Source: Magnetospirillum sp. 15-1 (GTDB taxonomy: Bacteria; Pseudomonadota; Alphaproteobacteria; Rhodospirillales; Magnetospirillaceae). From it: a stretch of DNA of 64,000 bases. The stretch lies in assembly GCF_900184795.1 (NCBI RefSeq), contig NZ_FXXN01000023.1:1-64000 (forward strand). Direction: 5' to 3'. The notes under the pieces were generated by a model. The model did no database searches. It was not told the DNA's origin and was given only the letters and a program-made list of their open reading frames with translations. The translations under genes were made by a program, and so were the position numbers. Positions 55,344-64,000 of the stretch are shown piece by piece (the first letter of the stretch is position 1; each line of letters starts with the position of its first letter).

Positions 55344-56801
55344 GTGAACAGAACCGATGCCTACAAACTGACCGTCACCGGGCTCGCCCTCCTGGCGCTC
55401 TGTCTGTTCGCCTATCCGGTCCTGCGCATCGGCACCGCCCTGGAGATCGACTACAACGAGGGCTGGAACGCCTATCAGCAGATGCGGGCCATGGCCGGCC
55501 TGTCGCTGTACTCGGCCGATACTCCCATGTTCGTCAACAACTACCCGCCGCTCTCCTTCTATCTGGTGGGAATGCTGGGGACGCTGATCGGCGACATGGT
55601 CCTGGCCGGCCGGCTGCTGTCGCTGGCGGCGGTGGCGGTCATCGCCCTGTCCGCCGCCTGGGTGGCCCGCGCCGCCGGAGCCCGGCGGTTGGACGCGGTA
55701 CTGTCCGGTTCAGCGGCGCTGGGCATGCTGTCGGGCTTCGCCGCCGATTACGTGGGGGTCAACGACCCGCAATTGCTGGCCCAGGGCTTCCTGTGCGCTG
55801 GCTTCGCCGTCTATGTGAACCACCGGGGTGGAACGGCCCGCCTCCCCCTGGTCGCTCTGCTGTTCGCGGCGGGATTGCTGTGCAAGCACAACGTCCTGGC
55901 CCTGCCGCTGGTGACCACCGTTCATCTGGTCTGGCGGAGCAGCCACCGCGAGCGCGCCCTTTATCTCGGCACCGGATTGGGCCTTGCCGCCCTGGCCCTG
56001 GCGATCATCGACGCGAGGTTCGGCGCCGATTTCTTCCGCAATCTGCTGGCGTCGCGCCAGTACGACCCGGCGCGCGGCATCATCCTCAGCACCGAGATGC
56101 TGGATCTGCTGCAGGCCCCCATCGCCGTGATCGGCCTCTATGTCCTGCTGGGCCGCGACAGCGGCGTCACCGCCAAGATCGGAGCCTATCTGGCCCTGAG
56201 CCTGACCCTGGCCCTGGGCTTTTCCGGCGGCGCCGGCGTCGACACCAATATCTTCTTCGACGCCATGATCGCCTGCGCCATGGGCGCCGGCCCGGCCGCC
56301 GCCTGGCTTCGCGCCCATCCCGGCGGAGGACCAAGGGCCTGCGCCGCCCTGGCGCTGCTGGTGCATGCCGGCTTGCTGTTCCACATGCCCATCGCCCTGG
56401 GGCGGTTCGCCGTGGACATGGCCGGCGATCTCAAGGAGCGCGAGGCGCTGTTCCTCGAGGATATCGCCTGGCTGAAGACCGTCCCCGGCCCGGCCATCTG
56501 CGAATCGCTGCTGCTGTGCCTGCGGGCCGGCAAGCCCATGTGGATCGATCCCTATGGCGGCACCCAGGCCATCACCAACGGCCGCCTGCCCGCCGACGCC
56601 ATGACCGGCCTGCTGGCCCGCCACGAGGTCGCCGTGGTGCAGATCACCAGCCGCCGCGCCCACCCGGCCGATGAGCCGAAGGGCGCCCAGTCCATGCCGC
56701 CCCGCTTCATCAATTTCGCCGACGAGATGTTCGACGAACTGGACCGTTCGTACCAGCTTCGCCGGGTCGGCATCACCGGCCGCTTCTACCTGCCCAAATA
56801 G
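55344..56801 (+). CDS. GT-C-type multi-pass membrane glycosyltransferase-like protein
   Basis: The 485-residue protein has about ten or more transmembrane helices, beginning LTVTGLALLALCLFAYPVL, then EIDYNEGWNAYQQM, an acidic Asp/Glu loop like that of GT-C (ArnT/PMT-like) enzymes, and FVNNYPPLSFYLVG. The large C-terminal part (IDPYGGTQAITNG) is periplasmic. GT-C enzymes move sugars from polyprenyl carriers; that is inferred here. The start is GTG with GAGAGGG upstream. Confidence 0.75.
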   Translation: MNRTDAYKLTVTGLALLALCLFAYPVLRIGTALEIDYNEGWNAYQQMRAMAGLSLYSADTPMFVNNYPPLSFYLVGMLGTLIGDMVLAGRLLSLAAVAVIALSAAWVARAAGARRLDAVLSGSAALGMLSGFAADYVGVNDPQLLAQGFLCAGFAVYVNHRGGTARLPLVALLFAAGLLCKHNVLALPLVTTVHLVWRSSHRERALYLGTGLGLAALALAIIDARFGADFFRNLLASRQYDPARGIILSTEMLDLLQAPIAVIGLYVLLGRDSGVTAKIGAYLALSLTLALGFSGGAGVDTNIFFDAMIACAMGAGPAAAWLRAHPGGGPRACAALALLVHAGLLFHMPIALGRFAVDMAGDLKEREALFLEDIAWLKTVPGPAICESLLLCLRAGKPMWIDPYGGTQAITNGRLPADAMTGLLARHEVAVVQITSRRAHPADEPKGAQSMPPRFINFADEMFDELDRSYQLRRVGITGRFYLPK

Positions 56802-56858
56802 GCCAGTCCCCGGCCGCGTGAATTGCCGTCCCGCCCACGATTGGGATAGGCTGGGCAC

Positions 56859-57488
56859 ATGCGCCCGCTCACCTCGGATCTTCTGTTGCGCGCCTATGCC
56901 TCGGGCATCTTTCCCATGGCGCGCTCACGCGACGAGAACCGCCTGTACTGGATCGATCCGGAACGGCGCGGCATCCTGCCGCTGGACGCTTTCCATATCC
57001 CCAAGAGTCTGCGCAAGCCCCTGCGCGGCGGACGGTTCGAAATCCGCTGCGATACCGCCTTCGAGACGGTGATGCGCGCCTGTGGCGAAGCCACCGCCGA
57101 CCGCCCCGAGACCTGGATCAACGACCAGATCGTCCGGCTGTTCGTGGAACTGTTCGAACTGGGCCTCGCCCACTCGGTGGAGACGTGGCGGGACGGTGAA
57201 CTGGTGGGAGGGCTCTACGGCCTGGCGCTGGGCGGCGCCTTCTTTGGCGAAAGCATGTTCTCGCGCCGCACCGACGCATCGAAAGTGGCGCTGGTCCATC
57301 TGGTGGCGCGGCTGCGCCATGGCGGCTTCCGTCTGCTGGACACCCAGTTCGTCACCGATCACCTGAAACAGTTCGGCGCCCGGGAAATCCCCCGCGCCGA
57401 GTATCAGGAGCGCCTGGCCGACGCCCTGGACGAGCAGGCCCGGTTCGACCGCGACGGCAGCATTCCGTGGGAACTGGCCCTGGGTTAG
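56859..57488 (+). CDS. aat: Leucyl/phenylalanyl-tRNA-protein transferase
   Basis: The 209-residue enzyme adds Leu or Phe to proteins with N-terminal Arg or Lys, marking them for ClpAP. Motifs: YASGIFPMARSRDENRLYWI, RRGILPLDAFHIPKSLRK, ETWINDQIVRLFVELFELG and GLALGGAFFGESMFSR. The 3' end overlaps the convergent DUF2155 gene by 4 bases. Confidence 0.95.
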   Translation: MRPLTSDLLLRAYASGIFPMARSRDENRLYWIDPERRGILPLDAFHIPKSLRKPLRGGRFEIRCDTAFETVMRACGEATADRPETWINDQIVRLFVELFELGLAHSVETWRDGELVGGLYGLALGGAFFGESMFSRRTDASKVALVHLVARLRHGGFRLLDTQFVTDHLKQFGAREIPRAEYQERLADALDEQARFDRDGSIPWELALG

Positions 57489-57913
57489 CGTGCCTTGCCG
57501 CGACAGTCGAGGACCCAGATGTCGTAGACCGGGTGTTCCATGGCCGACAGCGCCGGGCTGGACGCGAACATCCAGCCGCGGAACAGGGCCGCCGCCGGCT
57601 GGTCCTTGCGCAACTCCCAGATATCGAGGAAGGCGGCGCTTTCCGGCTGATCCTCGGGACGGCGCTTCTTGCAGGCCCGCACGATGATCTCCAGCGCCCC
57701 CACATGCACCGGCGCGCCCACCGGCGCCTCCACCGTCACCACCCGGGCGGTGACCTTGTCGAGCCCCTGCAACACCGCCGTATCGAAGGAAAGGTCGGTG
57801 CCGCTCATCTGAGGCGGCGCGGCGGGTACGACCGGCGCGTCTGCGGGAGCCGCATTCTGCGCCTGGGCCGAAGCCGCCATCAGAATCGCCCCCAACGCCA
57901 ACACCCGACGCAT
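57485..57913 (-). CDS. DUF2155 exported protein
   Basis: The 142-residue protein has a signal peptide (RRVLALGAILMAASAQAQ) and the DUF2155 core: VHVGALEIIVRACKKRRPED, FLDIWELRKDQPAAALFRGW, FASSPALSAMEHPVYDIWVL. The function is unknown. In many alphaproteobacteria this family lies beside aat, accBC and the NDUFA12 gene; the linkage to aat is kept here but the orientation is opposite. Confidence 0.85.
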   Translation of the reverse strand: MRRVLALGAILMAASAQAQNAAPADAPVVPAAPPQMSGTDLSFDTAVLQGLDKVTARVVTVEAPVGAPVHVGALEIIVRACKKRRPEDQPESAAFLDIWELRKDQPAAALFRGWMFASSPALSAMEHPVYDIWVLDCRGKAR

Positions 57914-58100
57914 GCCGCTCTCCTAAATTTCAGGCCCGGCCACCATTGGTCCCGGATCGGACACACCATGCCTGTTGCCGCCGCTTCCGCCAAGAGGGCT
58001 TTCGCCCTCGCGCGCACCGGGCACCTTGGCGAACGGGTAGACAGACGCCAACTAAGGAAATACACTTATAGCCGTTCTAAATAGGCAAAAGGAATGCATC

Positions 58101-60119
58101 ATGTCACTCCGCCTCAAGCCCCGTCTCATTCTTGCATTCCTTCTGGTCGGCCTCGTCCCCTTCGCTACCATCGGCGGCATCTCGCTCTATAAGGCCAAAA
58201 CCGCCCTGGAGCATCAGGCCTTCGCCGAACTGGAAGCGGTCCGCGGCATCAAGAAAAAGCAAATCGAACAGTACCTCCAGGATCGCCACGACGACATGGG
58301 CATCCTGACCGAAATGGTTCAGCAGATGTCCATCGACCCGGAAACCGTGGACCAGACCCATGGCGGATTTTTCAAGAAATTCATCAAGGGATACGGCTAT
58401 TACGACCTCTTCCTGATCGACGCCAAGGGCTACGCCTTCTTCACCGATGCCAAGGAGCCCGACTACCGCACCAATCTGCTCGACGGCCCCTACAAGAGCA
58501 GCAATCTCGGCGCCCTGGTGCGCAAGGTGATGCAGACCGGCCAGTACGCCATTGCCGACTTCGCTCCCTATGCGGCATCAAAGGGTGAGCCGGCCTCCTT
58601 CATCGCCCAGCCGCTGATGAAGGACGGAAAGGTGGTCATGGTGGTGGCCCTGCAGCTTTCGCTGGACTCCATCAACGGGGTGATGCAGCAGCGCGACGGC
58701 ATGGGCCAGACCGGAGAGACCTATCTGGTCGGCGCCGACATGCTGATGCGCTCGGATTCCTTCCTGGACAAGACCAACCACACGGTCCTGGCCTCGTTCG
58801 CCAATCCGGCCAAGGGCAAGGTGGATACCCAGGCCACCCGCGAGGCCCTGGCCGGCCGGACGGGATCGGCCATCATCGTCGATTACAACAACAATTCCGT
58901 GCTGTCGGCCTATGCTCCGCTGAAGGTCGGCGACACCAACTGGGCGCTGATCGCCGAGATCGACGACGCCGAGGCCATGGAAGCCGTCAGGTACATCCAG
59001 TGGCTGCTCGGCATCCTGGGGGGAGTCGGCGCGGTGCTGATCGCGGTGACCGGCCTGATACTGGCCCGCTCCATCGCCACACCCATCGTGGACATGACCG
59101 CCGCCATGCAGGAGATGGCCAACGGCAACAAGCAGGTTCCCATTCCGACCCACGATGCCGAGGACGAGATCGGCGACATGGCCAAGGCCATGCGGATTTT
59201 CAAGGAAAGCATGATCCGCGCCGAGCAGTTGGAAGCCGAGGCGCGGGCGGACCAGGAACGTGAACTGGCCCGCTCCCGGACACGTGAACGGCTCACCGGC
59301 GATTTTGACGTGGCCATCCGCCACATCATCGATAACGTCAACGAGACGGTTCGCAGCGTCCACACCACGTCCAGCAGCCTGCAGGCCGCCGCCGAGGAAA
59401 CCAGCCGTCAGAGCGCCGCCGTGGCCGCCGCCGCCGAGGAGGCGTCAAGCAACATCCAGACGGTGGCCAGCGCCGCCGAGGAGCTGGGGGCATCGACCCT
59501 GGAAATCAGCCGCCGGGTCCAGGACTCGACTCTGATCACCCAGGAGGCGGTGGCGGGCATCCACAGCGCCGACGCCACGGTCGAGGGATTGTCCAGCGCC
59601 GCCATCAAAATCGGCGAGATCGTCAGCCTGATCAACGATATCGCGGCACAGACCAACCTACTGGCCTTGAACGCCACTATCGAGGCGGCGCGGGCGGGTG
59701 AGGCCGGCAAGGGCTTCGCGGTGGTGGCCAACGAGGTCAAGAATCTCGCCACCCAGACCGCCAAGGCCACCAGCGAGATCGCCGAGCAGATCGGCGGCAT
59801 CCAAACCTCGACCCGCGATGCGGTCGACGCCATCAAGACGGTGGGGACCGCCATTTCCCGAGTGGACGAGGTGGTGTCATCCATCGCCGCCGCCGTGGAG
59901 GAGCAGAACGCCGCCACCCAGGAAATCGTCCGCAACGTCCAGGAAGCCGCCGACGGCAATCACGAGGTCACCCGCAACATCTCGCAGGTCTCCGTCGCCG
60001 CCGATACCACCGGCGAAATGGCCTCGGCCATGTTCAAGGTCGCGGAAAGCCTGGATGAATCCGGTGCCAACCTGGGCAAACAGGTGGGAACGTTCCTCGC
60101 CGACGTGAAGGCGGTCTAG
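58101..60119 (+). CDS. Methyl-accepting chemotaxis protein
   Basis: The 672-residue receptor has an N-terminal helix ([20 protein letters not shown]), a periplasmic Cache-like sensor (about 35-290), a second helix ([20 protein letters not shown]), a HAMP region and a long signalling domain with the hairpin [20 protein letters not shown] followed by [19 protein letters not shown]. It should signal through CheA/CheW at the cell pole. AAGGA precedes the ATG. No che genes are nearby. The ligand is unknown. Confidence 0.95.
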   Translation: MSLRLKPRLILAFLLVGLVPFATIGGISLYKAKTALEHQAFAELEAVRGIKKKQIEQYLQDRHDDMGILTEMVQQMSIDPETVDQTHGGFFKKFIKGYGYYDLFLIDAKGYAFFTDAKEPDYRTNLLDGPYKSSNLGALVRKVMQTGQYAIADFAPYAASKGEPASFIAQPLMKDGKVVMVVALQLSLDSINGVMQQRDGMGQTGETYLVGADMLMRSDSFLDKTNHTVLASFANPAKGKVDTQATREALAGRTGSAIIVDYNNNSVLSAYAPLKVGDTNWALIAEIDDAEAMEAVRYIQWLLGILGGVGAVLIAVTGLILARSIATPIVDMTAAMQEMANGNKQVPIPTHDAEDEIGDMAKAMRIFKESMIRAEQLEAEARADQERELARSRTRERLTGDFDVAIRHIIDNVNETVRSVHTTSSSLQAAAEETSRQSAAVAAAAEEASSNIQTVASAAEELGASTLEISRRVQDSTLITQEAVAGIHSADATVEGLSSAAIKIGEIVSLINDIAAQTNLLALNATIEAARAGEAGKGFAVVANEVKNLATQTAKATSEIAEQIGGIQTSTRDAVDAIKTVGTAISRVDEVVSSIAAAVEEQNAATQEIVRNVQEAADGNHEVTRNISQVSVAADTTGEMASAMFKVAESLDESGANLGKQVGTFLADVKAV

Positions 60120-60177
60120 GGTCGTAGTCTGACGCGGGCCGCTCTTTGGACCGCCTTTTCCCGGGGGAAAGCGGCGC

Positions 60178-61014
60178 TCAGCGCCGCACCACCACCAGGG
60201 CGATGCCCCCCAGCACCGCCGTCGAGGCCAGCGCCAGGCGCAGGCTGAGACTCTCGCCCAGCAGCACCGCCCCGGCCAGGGCGGTGATCACCGGCACGCT
60301 GAGCTGCACCGTGGCGGCATGGGTGGCGGGCAGGCCGCGCACCGCCACGTACCACAAGGCGTAGCCCATGCCCGAGGCCACGCCGCCCGAGGCCATGGCA
60401 TAGGCGAGGCCCATTCCGTCGATCCGCGGCTCGCCGATCAGGGCGACGGCCAGACATGCCGCCGTCGCCAAGGGTACCCCGCGCAGGAAGTTGCCGGCAT
60501 TGGCGGCCAGGGCGTCGCTCTCCCTCCGCCCGCGCAGGGAATAGATCCCCCAGGCCGCCCCCGCCACGATCATCAGGACCGCCCCCACCGGCTCCGGGGC
60601 GGTGACCCCCGGCAGCAGCAGCGCCACCAACCCGCCCAGCGCCAGCGCCAGCCCCCCGGTCTGGAGCGGCCGCAGCCGTTCCCCGGCCATCAGGCCGCGA
60701 CCGATCATGGTCATCTGCACCGCGCCGAACAGCAGCAGGGCGCCGGTTCCCGCCGACAGCGACAGATAGGCGAAGGAAAAGGCCACGGCATAGCCGACCA
60801 GGGCCAGGGCCGAGCCCCAATTGCCCCCCCGCCGGCTTCCCGGCCGCAGCCGGAGCAGCAGGGCCAGGACGAGAGCGCCCGAGGCGATGCGGACCAGGGT
60901 GAAGCTGGCGGGATCGATGGCGGTGTGGCGGAGCGCCTCGCGGCACAGCAGGGAATTGGCCGCGAAGGCCATCATGGTAACCGCCGTCAACCCCCAGGTG
61001 CGCGGCGTTACCAT
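60178..61014 (-). CDS. EamA-family (DMT) transporter
   Basis: The 278-residue protein has about ten helices in two EamA repeats; the first has SFTLVRIASGALVLALLLRL, the second ATAACLAVALIGEPRIDGMG and VTALAGAVLLGESLSLRLAL. Such proteins export amino acids or metabolites. The substrate is unknown. It follows the mlaD genes on the same strand. Confidence 0.88.
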   Translation of the reverse strand: MVTPRTWGLTAVTMMAFAANSLLCREALRHTAIDPASFTLVRIASGALVLALLLRLRPGSRRGGNWGSALALVGYAVAFSFAYLSLSAGTGALLLFGAVQMTMIGRGLMAGERLRPLQTGGLALALGGLVALLLPGVTAPEPVGAVLMIVAGAAWGIYSLRGRRESDALAANAGNFLRGVPLATAACLAVALIGEPRIDGMGLAYAMASGGVASGMGYALWYVAVRGLPATHAATVQLSVPVITALAGAVLLGESLSLRLALASTAVLGGIALVVVRR

Positions 61015-61024
61015 GGAGCCGCCC

Positions 61025-61501
61025 CTATTCCTTGGCGGCCGGGGCCGGCGGCTGGTTGTCGGTGGTGGCCAGGAAGATCAGCTGGCCGACCATCTCCTCG
61101 ATGGACTTGAAGTTCTTGGAGGGTCCCAGGGCGCCGCCGGCGGCGATCATGGTCGGCGACTTGCCCGGAGCCAGCTTGATGAACTTGCCGCCCAGCAGCC
61201 CCTCGGACGACACGCTGGCCACCGTATCGGCGGGCAGCTTGATGCCGTGGGCGATGGAGAGCCTGACCACCGCGTCATAGGTCTGCGGGTCGAGCGACTG
61301 GGACGCCACGGTGCCCACCTTGATACCGTTGATCTTGACGTCGGCGCCGGTATCCAGCCCCCCGACGCTGGCGAAGGTGGCGGAAACCTCGTAGCCCTCG
61401 ATCTTCTTGAAGTTGGCGTGGGTATAGGCGAACACCAGGAAGAAGCCCGCCACAGCCAGGACCACGGCACCCATGATGGTTTCGATCAGATTCCGTCCCA
61501 T
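61025..61501 (-). CDS. mlaD: MlaD-family lipid-binding protein (second copy)
   Basis: The 158-residue protein has an N-terminal helix (ETIMGAVVLAVAGFFLVFAY) and one MCE domain: YEVSATFASVGGLDTGADVK, INGIKVGTVASQSLD, SEGLLGGKFIKLAPG. MlaD forms hexameric rings in the periplasm for phospholipid transport between membranes. It lies 11 bases downstream of a paralogue. The other mla genes are not in the window. Confidence 0.92.
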   Translation of the reverse strand: MGRNLIETIMGAVVLAVAGFFLVFAYTHANFKKIEGYEVSATFASVGGLDTGADVKINGIKVGTVASQSLDPQTYDAVVRLSIAHGIKLPADTVASVSSEGLLGGKFIKLAPGKSPTMIAAGGALGPSKNFKSIEEMVGQLIFLATTDNQPPAPAAKE

Positions 61502-61512
61502 GGCCTACCTGC

Positions 61513-62004
61513 TCAATTGGTGGTGGACGGCAGAGGCTTGTCGAGATAGCCGCGCTTGGCGCGGCCCTGCTGGATGATCATGTCCAGCAGATCCTCGATG
61601 ACCACCGCATCCTGGGTATATTGAATTTCGGTGCCGGGCTTGAGCATCTGCTCGTCGCCGCCCGGCTTGAGTTCGATGAACTTGGCACCCAGCAGGCCGT
61701 CGGTGTAGATCACCGCCGCCGTATCGCTGGTCAACTGGACGTCCTTGCGCAGCCTGAGCGTCAACAGGGCGCGGTAGCGGTCGTCCAGCCCCTGGTCGAT
61801 CACCCGGCCGACCACGGTGCCCGACAGGCGAACGGCACTGCCCACATTGATGCCGTCGGCACGGTTGAAGCGAGCTTTGAGGACATAGCCGTCGCCATTG
61901 TCGGTGCTCTTGCCCCCCACGGCGAAGGCGAGCATCAGCAGCAGGGCACCGACCAGCACCACGGTGCCGCCTGTCACGGTATCGCGATCAACGCGGCTGA
62001 TCAT
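61513..62004 (-). CDS. MlaD-family lipid-binding protein (first copy)
   Basis: The 163-residue MCE protein has an N-terminal helix (TVVLVGALLLMLAFAVGG) and GYVLKARFNRADGINVGSAV, RLSGTVVGRVIDQGLDDRY, TDGLLGAKFIELKPGGDEQM. It is similar in layout to the next gene but diverged, so the two may form mixed MCE rings or have separate partners. It follows the NDUFA12 gene by 24 bases. Confidence 0.88.
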   Translation of the reverse strand: MISRVDRDTVTGGTVVLVGALLLMLAFAVGGKSTDNGDGYVLKARFNRADGINVGSAVRLSGTVVGRVIDQGLDDRYRALLTLRLRKDVQLTSDTAAVIYTDGLLGAKFIELKPGGDEQMLKPGTEIQYTQDAVVIEDLLDMIIQQGRAKRGYLDKPLPSTTN

Positions 62005-62028
62005 GCCCCCATCCCCCCGTCAGAATGA

Positions 62029-62379
62029 TCAGGGCTGCCACGCCTCGTAATCGCCGGTGGCGCGGTCACGCCGGCCGCCGGCCAGATCGTGTCCGGGCGG
62101 CAGATAAGCTTCGGCCGAGCCGGTCTTGTTGGAGCGGTGCGGCTGCTGCCAGGGCTGGCGGGCCACATCGGTCAGCGGCTTGTCGCTGGTATAGTGCAGC
62201 CAGGCATGCCATTCGGGGGCGACGCGCGACGCGTCGACCTTGCCGTTATAGACGACCCAACGCTTGGTGCGCCGGCCTTTGGCCTCGGCGCGCTCGGTAT
62301 AATAGCGGTTGCCCTCGGCATCGGTTCCAACCAGCTTGCCCTTGGCCCAGGTGTAAAGCAGGGTGCCCAGCGTCGCCAT
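62029..62379 (-). CDS. NDUFA12-family NADH:ubiquinone oxidoreductase subunit
   Basis: The 116-residue protein matches the mitochondrial B17.2/NDUFA12 family found in alphaproteobacterial complex I: GTLLYTWAKGKLVGTDAEGN, RYYTERAEAKGRRTKRWVVY, DASRVAPEWHAWLHYTSDKP. It is an accessory subunit at the peripheral arm. The ATG at 62379 is the family start. It diverges from nrdJ. Confidence 0.93.
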   Translation of the reverse strand: MATLGTLLYTWAKGKLVGTDAEGNRYYTERAEAKGRRTKRWVVYNGKVDASRVAPEWHAWLHYTSDKPLTDVARQPWQQPHRSNKTGSAEAYLPPGHDLAGGRRDRATGDYEAWQP

Positions 62380-62529
62380 CTCGATCCTCGCGAAACAAAT
62401 GTCGGGCGGACTATAGGCAAAAGGCACCCTCCCCGTCCAGAGGGGTTGCACGTTTCCCGCCCGTCCCGACAAAAGTGGCGAAAACGGGCCATGGGCACCA
62501 CTAGCGGTGCTAGGTTTCGTCGAAATCAA

Positions 62530-62545
62530 ACACAATATGATGTGA
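62530..62545 (+). promoter_or_regulatory. NrdR box 1 upstream of nrdJ
   Basis: ACACAATATGATGTGA closely matches the NrdR operator ACACWATATMTTGTGT. NrdR represses ribonucleotide reductase genes when dATP/ATP is high. It lies just upstream of the -35 box. Confidence 0.7.
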
Positions 62546-62563
62546 ATGCTTCGTAAAGAATCG

Positions 62564-62593
62564 TTGACGCGACAGAGGGCCGTGACATAGGCT
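62564..62593 (+). promoter_or_regulatory. Candidate nrdJ promoter
   Basis: TTGACG (62564-62569) and TAGGCT (62588-62593) are 18 bases apart. The promoter lies between two NrdR boxes. The -10 is only a partial match, so the start site is tentative. Confidence 0.45.
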
Positions 62594-62613
62594 GCGTCTC
62601 TGTCGAGGGAACA

Positions 62614-62629
62614 CCACAAGATATTGTGG
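62614..62629 (+). promoter_or_regulatory. NrdR box 2 upstream of nrdJ
   Basis: CCACAAGATATTGTGG is a near-perfect palindrome matching the NrdR operator core. Its centre is 84 bases from that of box 1, about eight helical turns. The rest of the 62380-62730 spacer holds no gene. Confidence 0.65.
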
Positions 62630-62730
62630 ACGACACGGGAATTGGGGGAAAGACGCGCCCGGACGGGGACGCCTGCCGCCATCCTTGTGTCCACCCCGGC
62701 AGGATCGACCAGCGGAGCAGAGGGGCTACA

Positions 62731-64000
62731 ATGCGCGTCCAGCGTCACTACACCAAGTCCGGCGAAACCGCCTATGACGGAATCCAGTTCCGCAAGGCGT
62801 CCAGCGAGATCCGCAACCCCGACGGATCGGTGGTGTTCTCCGCCACCGATATCGAGGTCCCCGCCGACTGGTCGCAGGTGGCCTGCGACGTCCTGGCCCA
62901 GAAGTATTTCCGCAAGGCCGGCGTTCCCGCCAAGCTGAAGCGCGTCGCCGAGAAGGGCGTGCCCGACTGGCTGTGCCGCCACGAGCCCGATTCCGAGGCC
63001 CTGGCCAAGCTGCCCGAGAAGGAGCGCGTGGTCGGCGAGCAGAGCGCCCGGCAGGTATTCGACCGTCTGGCCGGCACCTGGACCTATTGGGGCTGGAAGG
63101 GCGGCTATTTCAACGCCGAGGACGATGCCCGCGCCTTCCGCGACGAGATGGCCTGCATGCTGGCCCGCCAGATGGGCGCCCCCAACTCGCCGCAATGGTT
63201 CAACACCGGCCTGCACTGGGCCTATGGCATCGACGGCCCCGGCCAGGGCCATTCCTATGTGGACTTCAAGACCGGCAAGCTGGTCCGCTCCAAGTCCGCC
63301 TACGAGCATCCCCAGCCCCACGCCTGCTTCATCCAGTCCATCGAGGACGATCTGGTCAATGAAGGCGGCATCATGGACCTGTGGGTGCGCGAAGCCCGCC
63401 TGTTCAAGTACGGCTCGGGCACCGGCACCAACTTCTCCCGCCTGCGTGGCGAGGGCGAGAAGCTGTCGGGCGGCGGCCGTTCGTCGGGCCTGATGAGCTT
63501 CCTCAAGATCGGCGACCGCGCGGCCGGAGCGATCAAGTCGGGCGGCACCACGCGCCGCGCCGCCAAGATGGTGGTGGTGGACGTGGACCACCCCGACATC
63601 GAGAAGTTCATTTCCTGGAAGGTGCGCGAAGAGCAGAAGGTCGCCGCCCTGGTGGCCGGCTCGCGCCTCGCCGCCCGCCACCTGACCGAAGTGATGGCCG
63701 CCTGCCGCGAGTGGGACGGCGAGGACGGCGAGGCCCGCTTCGACCCCAAGGCCAACGCCCGCCTGAAGAAGGCGATCATCGCCGGCCGCAAGTCGGAGAT
63801 TCCGGAGAACTACATCCAGCGCGTCATCCAGTTCGCGCGCCAGGGCTACACCCAGATCGACTTCCCGGTGCTGGACACCGACTGGGATTCCGAGGCCTAC
63901 CTGACCGTCTCGGGTCAGAATTCCAACAACTCGGTGCGCGTCGACAACGCCTTCCTCAACTCCGTGCTGCAGGACGGCGACTGGGCGCTGAAGCACCGCA
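62731..64000 (+). CDS. nrdJ: Class II B12-dependent ribonucleotide reductase (5' part)
   Basis: The first 423 residues of a vitamin B12-dependent reductase are present; the gene runs past the window. It makes deoxyribonucleotides without oxygen. Seen: TWTYWGWKGGYFNAEDDARA, MLARQMGAPNSPQWFNTGLH, QPHACFIQSIEDDLVNEGGI, YGSGTGTNFSRLRGEGEKLS, IKSGGTTRRAAKMVVVDVDH, VSGQNSNNSVRVDNAFLN. AGAGGGG lies 6 bases before the ATG. NrdR boxes upstream suggest nucleotide control. Confidence 0.95.
   Translation, partial: MRVQRHYTKSGETAYDGIQFRKASSEIRNPDGSVVFSATDIEVPADWSQVACDVLAQKYFRKAGVPAKLKRVAEKGVPDWLCRHEPDSEALAKLPEKERVVGEQSARQVFDRLAGTWTYWGWKGGYFNAEDDARAFRDEMACMLARQMGAPNSPQWFNTGLHWAYGIDGPGQGHSYVDFKTGKLVRSKSAYEHPQPHACFIQSIEDDLVNEGGIMDLWVREARLFKYGSGTGTNFSRLRGEGEKLSGGGRSSGLMSFLKIGDRAAGAIKSGGTTRRAAKMVVVDVDHPDIEKFISWKVREEQKVAALVAGSRLAARHLTEVMAACREWDGEDGEARFDPKANARLKKAIIAGRKSEIPENYIQRVIQFARQGYTQIDFPVLDTDWDSEAYLTVSGQNSNNSVRVDNAFLNSVLQDGDWALKHR

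Noticed and set aside
58052-58078. Sigma-28 flagellar promoter for the chemoreceptor gene
   Set aside because: CTAAGGAA and GCCGTTCT resemble the consensus but the -10 matches only GCCG and the spacing is off by one. It is too weak to call.
62640-62700. Possible cobalamin riboswitch before nrdJ
   Set aside because: GGGAA, GGGGGAAA and GACGCCTGCC resemble pieces of the B12 fold, but the core arrangement is incomplete, and a B12-repressed switch before a B12-dependent enzyme would be illogical. NrdR boxes explain control better.

Overview
The window is a GC-rich alphaproteobacterial chromosome segment, most likely from a magnetotactic Rhodospirillales member (Magnetospirillum/Paramagnetospirillum). 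This is inferred from gene content: an alphaproteobacterial cell-cycle regulator TrcR, an NDUFA12-type complex I subunit, form II RuBisCO, a complete nap operon, a Cys-type respiratory formate dehydrogenase and a B12-dependent ribonucleotide reductase. No magnetosome genes, tRNA, rRNA or CRISPR array were seen.

Layout. Bases 1-482 are a patchwork of broken genes: a thiolase fragment, an IS110-type transposase fragment, and a short HtpG-like fragment lodged inside the transposase. Next come fbp (-) and an overlapping trio of HybE-like, SUMF1-like and cupin genes (+). Bases 3.7-14.2 kb are a formate dehydrogenase block: a 4Fe-4S protein (-), fdhD, a MobA-DUF3305 fusion, DUF3306, a structured AT-rich spacer, a TorD-like chaperone, a small TAT protein, fdhA, fdhB, a small lipoprotein and fdhC. 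Bases 14.2-16.0 kb hold an overlapping operon (bdhA, thioesterase, hexapeptide protein). Then come a quinone oxidoreductase, trcR with a structured leader, an AsmA-like envelope protein, glnE, bcp and a ferritin-like DUF455 gene. Bases 25.6-32.1 kb are napFDAGHBC (-) behind an FNR-type site, with a strong hairpin between napA and napG. From 32 to 41 kb lie a PAS-GGDEF-EAL protein, nudC, cbbM-cbbP, a dCMP deaminase, hemN, an unrecognised gene, a secreted RNase T2 and a hydrolase.

From 41.3 kb: an uncatalogued 32-residue membrane peptide gene, a ThiS-ThiG fusion with a tandem-repeat linker, a binding protein/histidine kinase pair, aroQ-accB-accC ending in a strong terminator, feoABC, a methyltransferase, nagB with a GH4 glycosidase, a Cache/PAS histidine kinase, a GT-C-like membrane protein, aat, DUF2155, a chemoreceptor, an EamA transporter, two MlaD paralogues, an NDUFA12 gene, and the 5' part of nrdJ behind two NrdR-type boxes.

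Physiologically the genes fit a microaerobic or anaerobic respirer: formate oxidation feeds quinone, periplasmic nitrate reduction drains it, CO2 is fixed through form II RuBisCO, ferrous iron enters through Feo, and oxygen-independent HemN and NrdJ replace oxygen-requiring enzymes. The most interesting points are the mosaic at the left edge, the accessory proteins of the formate dehydrogenase block, the ThiS-ThiG linker, the paired NrdR boxes, the structured leaders and hairpins, and the small unlisted membrane peptide.
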